The notes under the pieces were generated by a model. It was given only the letters and a program-made list of their open reading frames with translations. It ran no database searches and had not been told where the DNA came from. Position numbers and translations under genes: made by a program. Shown piece by piece: positions 25,307 to 34,740 of a stretch of 64,000 nt of DNA (the first letter of the stretch is position 1; each line of letters opens with the position of its first letter). Source of the stretch: Fimbriimonadaceae bacterium (GTDB lineage Bacteria; Armatimonadota; UBA10988); NCBI GenBank assembly GCA_020850355.1, contig JADZEX010000010.1, forward strand, positions 62,001 to 126,000. Reading direction: 5' to 3'.

Positions 25307-28036
25307 CTACGGCAGGTCGCCGGCGACCCCCACGAGCAGCGCCTCGGGCTTCACGAAGCGACGCAGCGCGGCGTTCACCTGGTCGGCGCTGAGGGCGCCG
25401 AGTTGCTCGTCGAGGGCCGCCTCCCAGGCGTACTTGCGGCCCAGGAAGAGGTGGTCAGCCAGGCTGGCGACCATCCCGGCGTCGGCGGCGCGGGCGGTGC
25501 GGCGTTGCAGCAGCAGCGCTTCGCGACCCTTCGTGACCTCCTCGGCGGTGAACCCATCGCGCAGCAAGTTGGCGACCTCCTCGTTCAGGGCCGCCTCGAA
25601 CTTGGCGAGGTCCCTGGCCGGGAAGATGCCGCCCATCGCCACCACCCCACGGGTGTCGATGGCGTTGGCCGAGAAGCTGGCGCCGACCCCGTAGCTCAGG
25701 CCGTCTTTCTCGCGCAGGCGCTTCCAGAGCCGCGAGTCGGCACCGCCGCCGAGCAAGCGGGCGACCAGCAGGCCGGCGGCGTACTGTGGATCGTCGTCGC
25801 GCACGGCCAACGGCAGCACCGCCTGGTAGAGCCCGTTCGGCTTGTCGGCGAGGTCGACCAACACCCGTTGCGCGGCTACCGCGACGAACGGCCGCGGGAT
25901 CCGGGTGTAGGGCCGGGTCGTCTGCCAGCCGCCGAGCAACTGCTCGACCAGCGGTGGGAGCGCCGCCGCGTCGAAGTCGCCGGTGACGGCCACCTCGCCG
26001 CTGCTGGCGCCGTAGAACTCGCGGTGGAAGGCATGCACCTGCTCCAGTGTCAGGGCCCGCAGCGCGGCGGCCTCCTCGTCCGGGCTGTCGACGTGTCGCG
26101 GGTCACCGGCCGGGTAGGGGTTCAGCAGTTGCCCCAACCGCACCCCAAGCACGGCCTGTGGGTCGGTGCGGTCGGACTCCAGGTCGGTCAGCGCCCGCGT
26201 GCGGAGCTCTTCCAGGTCAGCCGCCGGGAAGGTCGGGTGGCGCAGCACCTCGGCCCCAAGGGTCAGCGCCGCCGCCAGGTTGTCGCGCGTCGTGCGCACC
26301 GCGATGGTCGCTTCGCTGAGGCCGCCGCTCACCGACACGTCAGCCTTGAGGCGCGTGATCTCGTCCTGAATCTGCTGCCGGGTGTACCTCGCCGAACCGC
26401 GCAGCAGCAGCCGTCCGGCCATCTCGGCGGCCGGGGCGCGGCCCTGCAGGCTGGCGAGATCGCCAAACCGCACGGTGATCCGGGCCCAGACCTCGTTGCC
26501 CCGCGTCTTCCGCGGCAGCAGCGCCATCTTCAGACCGCCCGCGCTGGTCGACCACTGCGTGCGCGCGTCCATCGTCGCGGGAGTGGCCTCGAAGGCCTCC
26601 CCGGTGGCCACCGCGGCGCGGCCCTGGTAGCCCTCCAGCAGCTTCGCCAGATCTGGCGCGGCGGGAATCGTGACGCGGGCTGGATTGGCGGTCGGGTAGT
26701 ACAGCCCGACGGTGCGGTTGGTCGGCTTGAGGTAGGTGGTGGCGACCCGCTGCACGTCCTCGACGGTCACCGCGGCGACCCGGTCGCGATGCAGGAAGAA
26801 CAGCCGCCAGTCGCCCTGGCTGGCCCACTCGCTGAGGCTGGTGGCAACCCGTTGCGGGTTGAACAGCGCCTGGTCATAGCGCCGCCCGAGATCGGCCTTG
26901 GCCCGCTCGACCTCGGCCGCCAGCAGCGGCTGGCCGGCCAGCCCTTCGAGCACCTGCAACAGCGCATCGCGCAGCGGCGGCAGCGGCTGGTCGGCCTTGG
27001 CGTCGGCATCGGCCAGCAGCAGGCTGGGGTCGCGCAGCCGGAAGTTGAAGGCGCTGCTGCCGGTGGCCAGCCCGGTCTTGACCAGGGCGGTCTGCAGCCG
27101 ACCGGCCACCGGGTCGTTGAGCACCCAGCCCAACACCTCCAGCGCCGCGCTGTCGGGATGCGCCGTGGCGGGGACGTGGTAGCCCACCAGCACGCCGGGC
27201 GTCCCGCCGCTCAGCCGCACGACGACCTCCTGCTCACCGATCTGCGGCGGCTCCACGGTGTAGGTTGGCAGCAGCGTCCGGCCCGGCCGTGGCAGCGGGC
27301 CGAACTTGCGCTGGACCAGCGCCAGCGTGGCCGCCGGGTCGCACTTGCCGGCGACCACCAGGACGGCGTTGTCGGGCTGGTAGTAGTGCCGGTAGAAGGC
27401 CAGCACGCGCTCCAGCGGCACGGCCTCCAGGTCGCTGCGCAGACCGATCGTCGAGCGGCCGTAGTTGTGCCACTGGAACGCCGCGGCGGCGACCCGGAAG
27501 ACCATCTGGCGGCCGACCTCGTTCTCGCCCGAGTCCATCTCGTTCTGGACGATGGTCCGCTCGGCAGCGATGTCGGCCGCGGCGATCTGCAGGCCGGTCA
27601 TGCGGTCGGCTTCCAGGTCCAGCGCCCACTCGAGGTTCTCGGGCGTCGCCTGCAAGGTCTCGTAGTAGTTGGTGCGGTCGTAGGAGGTGGTGCCGTTCCA
27701 CTGGGCCCCGCGCTGCGTGCCCTCGGTCTTAATGTCCTGATGGCGTGAGGCGCTGCGGAACATCAGGTGCTCAAACAGATGCGCCATCCCGCCTTCGCCG
27801 TAGTTCTCGTGGCGCGAGCCGACGAGGTAGGTGACGCAGACCGTGACGGTGTCCTTGGTGTCGTCGGGGAATAGCAGCACGCGCAGGCCGTTGGCCAGGC
27901 GGTACTCGCTGATGCCCTCGATGCTGGGGCCGGCGGTGACGCCCGCGGGCAAGGTGGTGACTGGCGCCGCCGCCAACGGGGCAGCCAACAGCAGCACGGC
28001 GTAAGTCAGGCTGCGCAGCCCGCGCATCAACCGCAT
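25307..28036 (-). CDS. secreted M16-family zinc peptidase (two-domain)
   Basis: A 909-residue pitrilysin/processing-peptidase-like protein with a signal peptide (about 1-24). The first M16 module has the inverted zinc motif H86-L-F-E89-H90 plus the downstream acidic ligand region ERTIVQNEMDSGEN, so it should be active. The second module (from about residue 500, KMALLPRKTRGNEVWA) keeps the fold (RFGDLASLQGRAPAAEM, and a closing GLSYGVGASFSANAIDTRG) but has no HxxEH, the usual division in two-module M16 enzymes. It probably degrades peptides in the periplasm. The ATG at 28036 follows GAGGAGAG. A longer upstream reading frame was rejected because it lacks a signal peptide. Confidence 0.92.
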   Translation of the reverse strand: MRLMRGLRSLTYAVLLLAAPLAAAPVTTLPAGVTAGPSIEGISEYRLANGLRVLLFPDDTKDTVTVCVTYLVGSRHENYGEGGMAHLFEHLMFRSASRHQDIKTEGTQRGAQWNGTTSYDRTNYYETLQATPENLEWALDLEADRMTGLQIAAADIAAERTIVQNEMDSGENEVGRQMVFRVAAAAFQWHNYGRSTIGLRSDLEAVPLERVLAFYRHYYQPDNAVLVVAGKCDPAATLALVQRKFGPLPRPGRTLLPTYTVEPPQIGEQEVVVRLSGGTPGVLVGYHVPATAHPDSAALEVLGWVLNDPVAGRLQTALVKTGLATGSSAFNFRLRDPSLLLADADAKADQPLPPLRDALLQVLEGLAGQPLLAAEVERAKADLGRRYDQALFNPQRVATSLSEWASQGDWRLFFLHRDRVAAVTVEDVQRVATTYLKPTNRTVGLYYPTANPARVTIPAAPDLAKLLEGYQGRAAVATGEAFEATPATMDARTQWSTSAGGLKMALLPRKTRGNEVWARITVRFGDLASLQGRAPAAEMAGRLLLRGSARYTRQQIQDEITRLKADVSVSGGLSEATIAVRTTRDNLAAALTLGAEVLRHPTFPAADLEELRTRALTDLESDRTDPQAVLGVRLGQLLNPYPAGDPRHVDSPDEEAAALRALTLEQVHAFHREFYGASSGEVAVTGDFDAAALPPLVEQLLGGWQTTRPYTRIPRPFVAVAAQRVLVDLADKPNGLYQAVLPLAVRDDDPQYAAGLLVARLLGGGADSRLWKRLREKDGLSYGVGASFSANAIDTRGVVAMGGIFPARDLAKFEAALNEEVANLLRDGFTAEEVTKGREALLLQRRTARAADAGMVASLADHLFLGRKYAWEAALDEQLGALSADQVNAALRRFVKPEALLVGVAGDLP

Positions 28037-28115
28037 GGAGACTCTCCTCACCCCTCCAGGATACCTCCAACCGGGCCAACTGACAGCCCTCAGTTGCCCC
28101 GCGGCGGCGCCCTGG

Positions 28116-28144
28116 TTGACGCTCTCCGGCCGGCATGGCATAAC
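28116..28144 (+). promoter_or_regulatory. candidate sigma70-type promoter, oxidoreductase gene
   Basis: TTGACG (28116-28121) and CATAAC (28139-28144) are separated by exactly 17 nt. The predicted start near 28151 would give a very short leader before the ATG at 28162, so the exact start may lie a few bases earlier. It would drive the oxidoreductase gene and the secreted protein gene 10 bp behind it. Confidence 0.5.
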
Positions 28145-28161
28145 CTGCGCGGGAGCCTGCG

Positions 28162-29280
28162 ATGAGCCTGCCACGGACGGCCGCCGAGCTTGCGATCCTG
28201 CCACCACCACCGCCGGACCTGCGGCCCGGCATCGGCTGCATCGGCGCGGGCTTCATCATGGCCGACTGTCACCTGCCGGCCTACCGCGACGCCGGGTACC
28301 AGGTGATCGGACTGCACAGCCGCACCCGTGAGACCGCCGCGGCCGTCGCGGCGCGGCACGGCATTGAGCTGTACGATTCCCTGACCGCGCTGCTGGCCGA
28401 CCCGCGCGTCGAAGTGGTCGACGTGGCGGTGCCGCCGCATCTGCAGATGGCGGTGATCGAACGGATCTGCGACGCGCCCCGCCGGGTCCGCGGGATCCTG
28501 GCTCAAAAGCCCCTGGCCGGCAACCTCGCCGACGCCGTGCGGGTGGTGCGGTTGTGTGAGGCCGCTGGGATCACCCTGGCCGTTAACCAGAACATGCGCT
28601 ACGACCAGAGCATCCGGGCCTGCCACACGCTGCTCGCCGGCGGCCACCTCGGCGAGCCAGTGCTGGCGACCATCGACATGCGGGCGATCCCGCACTGGAT
28701 GCCGTGGCAGGCCGAGCAGGGCTGGTGCACGCTGCGGATCATGAGCATCCACCACCTCGACACCTTCCGCTACCTCTTCGGCAATCCCGACCGCATCTAC
28801 GCCTCGGTGCGCCCCGATCCGCGCACGCGCTTTGTCCACCGCGATGGCGTTTGCCTGAGCATCCTGGAGTACGGCGACGGCCTGCGCTGCAGCTCCTGGG
28901 ACGATGTCTGGAGCGGCCCGGCCCGCGAGGGAGCGGCCGAGGCGAAGGGCATCCGCTGGCGCGTCGAGGGTACGCGGGGGATGGCCCTGGGGACCATCGG
29001 CTGGCCGGACTACCCGGACGGCAGCCCCTCGACGATCCAATACACGACGGTCGACGCGGGCGCCGAGTGGATCCAGCCGAGCTGGCCCGAGCGCTGGTTC
29101 CACGACGCCTTCCGCGGCCCGATGGGCGACCTGCTGACGGCCCAGGCGACCGGGCAGCCGCCGGCGCTCAACGGCCGCGACAACCTCTGGACGATGGCCC
29201 TGGTCGAGGCGGCCTATCGCTCGGCCGAGTTGCACTGCGCCGTGGCGCCGGCCGAACTGCTGGCGGCGGCCGGCGCCTGA
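28162..29280 (+). CDS. Gfo/Idh/MocA family oxidoreductase
   Basis: A 372-residue NAD(P)-dependent dehydrogenase. The Rossmann loop GCIGAGFIMADCHLPAY (about 24-40) is at the N-terminus, and the family catalytic segment AQKPLAGNLADA (the EKP-type lysine) lies near residue 113. The C-terminal alpha/beta domain contains RIMSIHHLDTFRYLFG, the family's conserved His-Asp region. The ATG at 28162 follows GGGAG. These enzymes oxidise sugar or cyclitol hydroxyls, or cleave glycosides by an oxidative route. It is followed after 10 bp by a secreted protein gene, so the two probably belong to one glycan-related operon. Confidence 0.9.
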   Translation: MSLPRTAAELAILPPPPPDLRPGIGCIGAGFIMADCHLPAYRDAGYQVIGLHSRTRETAAAVAARHGIELYDSLTALLADPRVEVVDVAVPPHLQMAVIERICDAPRRVRGILAQKPLAGNLADAVRVVRLCEAAGITLAVNQNMRYDQSIRACHTLLAGGHLGEPVLATIDMRAIPHWMPWQAEQGWCTLRIMSIHHLDTFRYLFGNPDRIYASVRPDPRTRFVHRDGVCLSILEYGDGLRCSSWDDVWSGPAREGAAEAKGIRWRVEGTRGMALGTIGWPDYPDGSPSTIQYTTVDAGAEWIQPSWPERWFHDAFRGPMGDLLTAQATGQPPALNGRDNLWTMALVEAAYRSAELHCAVAPAELLAAAGA

Positions 29281-29290
29281 AGGAGCCCCG

Positions 29291-31237
29291 ATGCTGACCC
29301 TCTGGCTGCTGGCCGCGCTGGTGCCGCCGGCACCCGCCCCATCAACGGTCCGCGAACTGCTCGGCGAGAGCGCCGCCGCGGCGGTCTCGCGCTACCAGCA
29401 CTGGGAGCTCGGTTACCGCCAGGGCCTCGGCCACAGCGACGGTCAGACCTCCGGGCAGTTGGCCTGGGGCGAGAGCGCCTTCCTACGGGATCTGGTGACC
29501 CTCGCCGAGCTGACCGGCGACCCCTACTGGCTGGAGCGCTTCGAAGCCCATTTCGACCGTTGCCTGGCCAGCCAGTCCGACCGCAACGGCGACGGCTACC
29601 TGGCCTGGGACGACCGCGACTACAGCGTCGGGCTGGTCGAGGTCGGGGCCGTGCCGCCGGGGCTGAGCGTGACGCCGGCCAGCCGGCGCGAGTCAGTCGC
29701 CGCCAAGGCCGCCCAGATCAGCGGCCACCGTTATGCCTTGCGCTGGCCAACTTCGGCGACGCTGCAGGTCGACGACCTGACCACCGGGCAACCCGTCCTG
29801 GGGCCGGTCCCGTACGGCGCGACGATCAGCGTGGACCTGTTTGCGGCCAAGGTCTTGGCCGACGACGTCGCGCTGCGGGCGGCCAGCGGACCGTTGACGA
29901 TCAGCGGCCCGGCGCCGGCCGGGGTCCGCGTCGAGGTGCAGACCACCGCCCGCGAGTGGATCGAGTATGTCGTCCACGACGGCATGATCACCTGGCCGTT
30001 GGCGCGGTACCTGGCCCTGGTGGCAGCCGACCCGCAGGCCAGTGCCGCGCGGCGGGCGAAGGCCGAGTTGTACCGCGCCTGGTTCGAGCGGCAGATCCAC
30101 CATAAGTGGCAGCGTGCCTGGCGCGACCTGCCGGACGGGGCCGGCGCCTACACCTTCACCGCGGCGGTCACCGAGCGCTATCCCAACTACCTGTTGCCGC
30201 ACAACCAGTACCTGGCGCTGGCTCGGAGCTACCTGGTGCTGGCCGACCTCCCGGGTCTGCCGCAGGCGGCGGCCTACCGGGCCAAAGCCACGGCGATGGC
30301 GCGCTACTTCAAGGCCCATCTGCAGCCGAGCCCCGACGGACAGGGCTACCTCTGGAACTACTGGGACCCGGCCCCCGGCGAGGACGTCCGCCGGTCCGCC
30401 GAGGACCATGGTCATGCCACCATCGACGTCGGCTTCGTGGTCGAGGCGGTGCGCCGCGGGGTGGTCTTCGAGCCGGCCGACGCGCTGCGCCTGGCGCACA
30501 CCTACACCCGCGTGATGGCTGGCGACAGCCAGCCGCCGCGGCTGACCTTCCGGGTGGACGGCCAGGGTGAGCGCAAGCAGGCCACCTGGGACGACTGGCT
30601 GCTGCTGGGCGAATGGTCCGAGCCGGCGCTCCGGCAGGCGGTGGCGCTGGGCGGCAGCAACGTGCGCTGCCGGGTGCAACTGCTGGAAGTGCTGCACCGC
30701 CTGGGCGGGCTGACCGCCGCCGATCGCGCGGCAGCATTGGCGGGCAGCGTGGCGCTGCAGACCCAGTTGCCGCTGATCCGGGCCGGCAACGGCGGCTTCG
30801 AGGCGGGTCACGAGAGCGGACCGTTCGGCTGGACCTTCAGCCGCTGGTCGGAGCAGGCCGGCGAGGGCCGCTTCGAGTGGAGCCGCGAGGCCCACAGCGG
30901 GCAGCGCAGCGCGGCGCTGCTGGGCACGGCGGGCCGGCCCAACCTGGTCCTCGAGCGGGTGCTGGAGGTGGCCGGGCCAACCGTCGGGACCGTCACGGTC
31001 TGGTACCGCACCAGCGGTGAGCCGCGGCCGTCGCTCAGCCTGATCGCCGACCGCGGCGCGCAGCCGCAGCAGTATGACAACAGCCCGGCCCTGGCGACCA
31101 GCGAGGCCTGGCGGCAGGCCCGCTGGGAGTTCCGAACGCAGCCCGGCGTGCGGGTCGCGCGACTGTTCCTGCGGGCCGCGGGAGTCGGGACGGTCTGGTT
31201 CGACGACCTTGAGCTGACCCTGCAGCCGGCGCCGTGA
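29291..31237 (+). CDS. secreted alpha/alpha-toroid-like protein with C-terminal sugar-binding-like domain
   Basis: A 648-residue protein with a signal peptide (LTLWLLAALVPPAPAP). Much of it is helical with regularly spaced aromatic residues (YLALARSYLVLADL, AMARYFKAHL, YLWNYWDPAPGED, HATIDVGFVVEAVRRG). This resembles the (alpha/alpha) barrels of glycan lyases and C5-epimerases rather than a TIM barrel. The last 160 residues (from NGGFEAGHESGPFGWTFSRW) look like a CBM4/9-type jelly roll. The ATG follows AAGGAG, 10 bp after the oxidoreductase gene. It is probably a glycan-active enzyme, but I cannot assign a family or catalytic residues. Its stop codon faces the GH2 gene stop at a distance of 9 bp. 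Confidence 0.75.
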   Translation: MLTLWLLAALVPPAPAPSTVRELLGESAAAAVSRYQHWELGYRQGLGHSDGQTSGQLAWGESAFLRDLVTLAELTGDPYWLERFEAHFDRCLASQSDRNGDGYLAWDDRDYSVGLVEVGAVPPGLSVTPASRRESVAAKAAQISGHRYALRWPTSATLQVDDLTTGQPVLGPVPYGATISVDLFAAKVLADDVALRAASGPLTISGPAPAGVRVEVQTTAREWIEYVVHDGMITWPLARYLALVAADPQASAARRAKAELYRAWFERQIHHKWQRAWRDLPDGAGAYTFTAAVTERYPNYLLPHNQYLALARSYLVLADLPGLPQAAAYRAKATAMARYFKAHLQPSPDGQGYLWNYWDPAPGEDVRRSAEDHGHATIDVGFVVEAVRRGVVFEPADALRLAHTYTRVMAGDSQPPRLTFRVDGQGERKQATWDDWLLLGEWSEPALRQAVALGGSNVRCRVQLLEVLHRLGGLTAADRAAALAGSVALQTQLPLIRAGNGGFEAGHESGPFGWTFSRWSEQAGEGRFEWSREAHSGQRSAALLGTAGRPNLVLERVLEVAGPTVGTVTVWYRTSGEPRPSLSLIADRGAQPQQYDNSPALATSEAWRQARWEFRTQPGVRVARLFLRAAGVGTVWFDDLELTLQPAP

Positions 31238-31246
31238 CTCCGGTCG

Positions 31247-33574
31247 TCAGGCCTGTCGCGCCGCTTCCTGCACCGCGGCGAGGTCGGCGGGCAGCCGCAG
31301 CCGGGTGATCCAGCCGGCGTACTGCCGCAGATCGAACGGCCGGGGGCCGGCCAGGTAGTGGTTGCAGCCGGTGCCGCCGCCGTCAAGTTGCCACTCGATC
31401 CAGCGCATCGCCCGGACGGCCGACTCCGCCACGCTGCCCAACGTCCGGTGCCCGTGGGCCGGTAGCTCGAACCGCCCGGCCAGCAGCAGCTCGGCGCTGT
31501 CCAGGTCGCGCACGGCAAACTGCCCGGCGACCGCGCCGCGAGTCTGGTTGACCGCCCGCAGCTCCTGCCGCCCCGCGACCGGCTCGGCCAACAGCAGCAG
31601 CGGGTTGCCCTGCAGCCGCTGCAGGTAGGGATAGGCCAGCTTGCGGCGGTTGTAGTAATCCACAATGGCGTCGGAGAGGATCGGCCAGCCGTCGCGCAGG
31701 TTCCACCAGAGCATGCCGGTCCGCCGCGGGTCGCCGCGCCAGCGCTCCAGGAAGAACTTCAGCGCCTCGGCCTGGGAGATCTGCGAGGCCAGCCAGTAGG
31801 CGTCGAGCTCGGCGGGCACGGTGTCGAACAGCACGCCGATCTGCTTCGCCATCAGCTCGATGCGGTAGTTGTACGAGGTGTCCGCCGGCTGCGGCCGCAC
31901 GGCGTGGGTCAGCCACTGCTCGTTGCCCTGCCACGGCCAGAGCTGGTCGGCGTCGCAGAGCGCTTCCAGAGTGGCCCGCTCGGGGCAGCCGTGGTAGCCG
32001 ATCTCGCTGACGAAAAGGGCGTTGGAGCCGGTGTAGGTCGGCCCCTTGAAGTCGTCGCGCGGGCCCCACAGGTGGTCCTCGGGCTTAAGCTGGTTGTGGT
32101 TGCCACGACGCACCAGCTCGGGGCTGCGGTAGGGCGAGCTGGGCAGGTAAGGTCGGGTGGGATCGAGTCGTTGCAGCACGCCCGGCAGCAGTTGCCGGCT
32201 GTAGACGTCGCTGTTCGGGTCGCGCCCGGAGCCGCTCCAGACATAGGCGTCGTCGATCTCGTTGTTGCCCGCCCAGAGCGCCAGGCAGGGGTGTTGGCGG
32301 AGTCGCTCGACCTCGACCTCGGCCTCGCGCAGGAGTTGGCTGCGCAGCCCGGTGGTGTGCGGGTAGATGGCGCAGGCCAGCGCGAAGTCCTGCCAGACCA
32401 GGATCCCGGCCTCGTCGCAGAAGTCGAAGAAGGCGTCGACTTCGTAGACGTTGCCGCCCCAGAAGCGCACCATGTTGCAGTGCAAGTCGGCGAGCATCGC
32501 GCAGGCGGCTGGCAGGTGCTGCCGGTCGCGGCTATGAAAGGCGTCCAGCGGCACCCAGTTGGTGCCCTGGCAGAAGATCCGCTCACCGTTGACGACGAAG
32601 CAGAAGTCGCCGCCCTGGTCGTCGATCACGTCCGTGCGCTGCAGCTCGATGGTGCGCAAGCCGATCCGGGTGGAGTGCTCGGCCTGCAGCTCACCGGCCG
32701 CGTCGCGGAGCGTTAGGCGCGCCTCGTAGAGCGGCGCCGCGCCATAGCCGCGCGGCCACCACAGCGCGGCCTCGGCAACCTCCAGGCCAAACTGCCCCCG
32801 CAACCCGAGCACGGGCCGGGTTTGGCTGGCCGCCACCCGCCCGTCGCGGCACAGCTCGGCGGTCAACTGCCAGCCGTCGAGGCTGCGCTGGTCGGTCGCC
32901 AGTTGCCAGTCCAGCCGCACTCCCGCCCGGGCGCCCGCGGGATCGACCCAGCGGGTGGTCCAGTAGGCCCAGCGCACCCGCGTGGCGGGCACGGCTTCGA
33001 GGTAGATCGGGCGCCAGATCCCCGCCGAGACCGCCCGCGGCATGATGTCCCAGCCGTACATGTGGGGCGCCTTGCGGACCAGCAGCGACTCCCAGTTGCC
33101 GGGCGCGGCGTGCGCGTCGGGTAGCAGCGGCTGGTCGCGCTGCACCAGCAGCGGCGAGCTGATCCGCACCTCCAGGCTGTTGCTGCCGAGGCGCAGGCCA
33201 TCGAGCCCGAAGCGGTGGGCGTGCAGCATGTTGTCGGCGCCACCGACCCACTGGCCGTTGAGATAGACCTCGGCGGTACAGTCGATTCCCTCGCACACCA
33301 GCTCCACCGGCGCCGGCGGCAAAGCTGGTAGCTCGAACGCCCGGTGGTACCACCAGGCCCAGGTCTCCAGCTCCCGCAGTTGGTAGATCTGGTGGCCCCG
33401 CTGCAGGTCGGCCGGCAGCAGTCCGGCGCGGATCAGGTCGAGTTCGACATTGCCCGGCACCGCGGCGGGCAGTTGCTGCCAGTCGGCATAGGGACCGCGC
33501 TCACCCCACAGGTCGGCCGGGTCCTGCGGCCCGCAGGTCAGCTCCCATTCGCCGCCCAGGTCGAGTCTCCACAT
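31247..33574 (-). CDS. GH2 family beta-mannosidase
   Basis: A 775-residue retaining glycosidase of family GH2, beta-mannosidase-like. It has the N-terminal sugar-binding jelly roll (WRLDLGGEWEL, AVPGNVELDLIRAGLLPADL, WAWWYHRAFELP), the immunoglobulin-like domain and the TIM barrel. Glu439 in LALWAGNNEID is the expected acid/base and Glu524 in FVSEIGYHG the expected nucleophile. There is no signal peptide, so it should act on imported manno-oligosaccharides. The ATG at 33574 follows GGAGG. It is the last gene of a minus-strand operon (xylulokinase, heparinase-like, SHOCT protein, this gene), 22 bp after the SHOCT gene. Confidence 0.92.
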   Translation of the reverse strand: MWRLDLGGEWELTCGPQDPADLWGERGPYADWQQLPAAVPGNVELDLIRAGLLPADLQRGHQIYQLRELETWAWWYHRAFELPALPPAPVELVCEGIDCTAEVYLNGQWVGGADNMLHAHRFGLDGLRLGSNSLEVRISSPLLVQRDQPLLPDAHAAPGNWESLLVRKAPHMYGWDIMPRAVSAGIWRPIYLEAVPATRVRWAYWTTRWVDPAGARAGVRLDWQLATDQRSLDGWQLTAELCRDGRVAASQTRPVLGLRGQFGLEVAEAALWWPRGYGAAPLYEARLTLRDAAGELQAEHSTRIGLRTIELQRTDVIDDQGGDFCFVVNGERIFCQGTNWVPLDAFHSRDRQHLPAACAMLADLHCNMVRFWGGNVYEVDAFFDFCDEAGILVWQDFALACAIYPHTTGLRSQLLREAEVEVERLRQHPCLALWAGNNEIDDAYVWSGSGRDPNSDVYSRQLLPGVLQRLDPTRPYLPSSPYRSPELVRRGNHNQLKPEDHLWGPRDDFKGPTYTGSNALFVSEIGYHGCPERATLEALCDADQLWPWQGNEQWLTHAVRPQPADTSYNYRIELMAKQIGVLFDTVPAELDAYWLASQISQAEALKFFLERWRGDPRRTGMLWWNLRDGWPILSDAIVDYYNRRKLAYPYLQRLQGNPLLLLAEPVAGRQELRAVNQTRGAVAGQFAVRDLDSAELLLAGRFELPAHGHRTLGSVAESAVRAMRWIEWQLDGGGTGCNHYLAGPRPFDLRQYAGWITRLRLPADLAAVQEAARQA

Positions 33575-33596
33575 TGCATCCTCCTGCCAGGTCCAG

Positions 33597-34739
33597 CTAC
33601 AGCAGGTCGAGGATCAGCTGCCGGCGGTCGGCGTATTCGGCGTCGCTGATCAACCCCTCCTGATGCAACTCACGCAGCAGGCGCAGGCGGGCTTTGATGC
33701 TCTCGGGGTCGACCAGCGAGTGGACTGCCGGCGGTGGGGTGGGCGGGCCGCCCGCTGGTCGGGGCGGTGCCCAGCCGGGGTCGGCGTACTCGGGCCGGCC
33801 CGCCTCGGGTGGGGTCAGGTCGCCAGCGGCCGCCAGCAGCTCCAGCACCGCCTGCACGTTGTCGGGTTGTAGCACGGCGGGCAGCAGTTGCTCGGCCAGG
33901 CGGTACGGATCGGGTCGTCCGGCCGCGGTGCGGGGCAGGTCCAGCGGTGCCAGCAGCAGTCGCTGCAACTGCTCGGTGCGGCCATCGGTCGGGGCCAGCA
34001 GCTCGGTCAGCCGCTGCTCCAGCCGTTCGCGCACGGCGCCGCGCAGCATCGAGTTGCCCGCCGGCGTGCCCGGAGTCAGCAGCCGCCCGTGCTCCAACGC
34101 CTGGCGCACGGCGTCGGCGGGGTTGGCGGCGGGCAGGGCCCACGAGCGCACCTCGGCGAGGTGCGCCAGGAGCGCGTCGCGCAGGACCGACCCGTGAAAC
34201 GGTTCGACCGCGCGGGCCGCGCCCGGCAGGCGGAACGCCTCCGGCGGCTCCGGGCAGTGGGCCAGCAGCCCATCGGCGGCCAGGTCACGCAGACAGGCGG
34301 CGAGCTGCGCCGGCTCCAGCAGGCGTTGCCGCACCTCGGCCACCGCCGCCGCCAGCGCGGCCTGTGTGGCTTCCTCGGACGGCTCCTCGCGCAGCAGGGC
34401 CACCAGGTTCAGGCGCCGTTGTCGCGGCTGCTCGGACGCCAGCCGGTCGGCCAGCCGGTGCTCCCAGTTCTTGTCCAGCACGACCCGCTCGAGCGCCGTG
34501 CCGAGCAGCTCGCAGAGCGCGTCGGCGGCGATACTGCCAGCAACCTGCGGCTGCAACGCCGGGAGCAGCGTGGCGGCCAACGCCACCAGCGCGTTGGCCG
34601 TCTCGGCGACGACCGCATACTCCTCGGGGCGGGCCGCCAGCAACTGCTCGCTGAGCTGGTGCGCCTCGACCCGTAGCCCGTGGCTGTTCAGCGGCGGGCT
34701 GGCGGCGGCGTGGAAGACTTCGATGGTCACGGGCAGCAT
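33597..34739 (-). CDS. SHOCT-domain protein of unknown function
   Basis: A 380-residue, mostly helical, Leu- and Ala-rich protein. The last 33 residues are a SHOCT domain (IKARLRLLRELHQEGLISDAEYADRRQLILDLL), a short oligomerisation helix pair often found at protein termini. The remaining 340 residues match no family I recognise; a Pro-rich linker (about 315-345) separates them from SHOCT. Its ATG lies one base after the stop of the heparinase-like gene (TGAAATG), with GGGGAG inside that gene, so translation is likely coupled. It may be a cytoplasmic scaffold or regulator of the operon's products, but this rests on position only. Confidence 0.75.
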   Translation of the reverse strand: MLPVTIEVFHAAASPPLNSHGLRVEAHQLSEQLLAARPEEYAVVAETANALVALAATLLPALQPQVAGSIAADALCELLGTALERVVLDKNWEHRLADRLASEQPRQRRLNLVALLREEPSEEATQAALAAAVAEVRQRLLEPAQLAACLRDLAADGLLAHCPEPPEAFRLPGAARAVEPFHGSVLRDALLAHLAEVRSWALPAANPADAVRQALEHGRLLTPGTPAGNSMLRGAVRERLEQRLTELLAPTDGRTEQLQRLLLAPLDLPRTAAGRPDPYRLAEQLLPAVLQPDNVQAVLELLAAAGDLTPPEAGRPEYADPGWAPPRPAGGPPTPPPAVHSLVDPESIKARLRLLRELHQEGLISDAEYADRRQLILDLL

Positions 34740-34740
34740 T

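Noticed and set aside
25403-27748. A plus-strand open frame of 781 codons opposite the M16 peptidase gene
   Set aside because: It is a GC-driven shadow of a gene with clear M16 motifs; its product is low-complexity and matches nothing.
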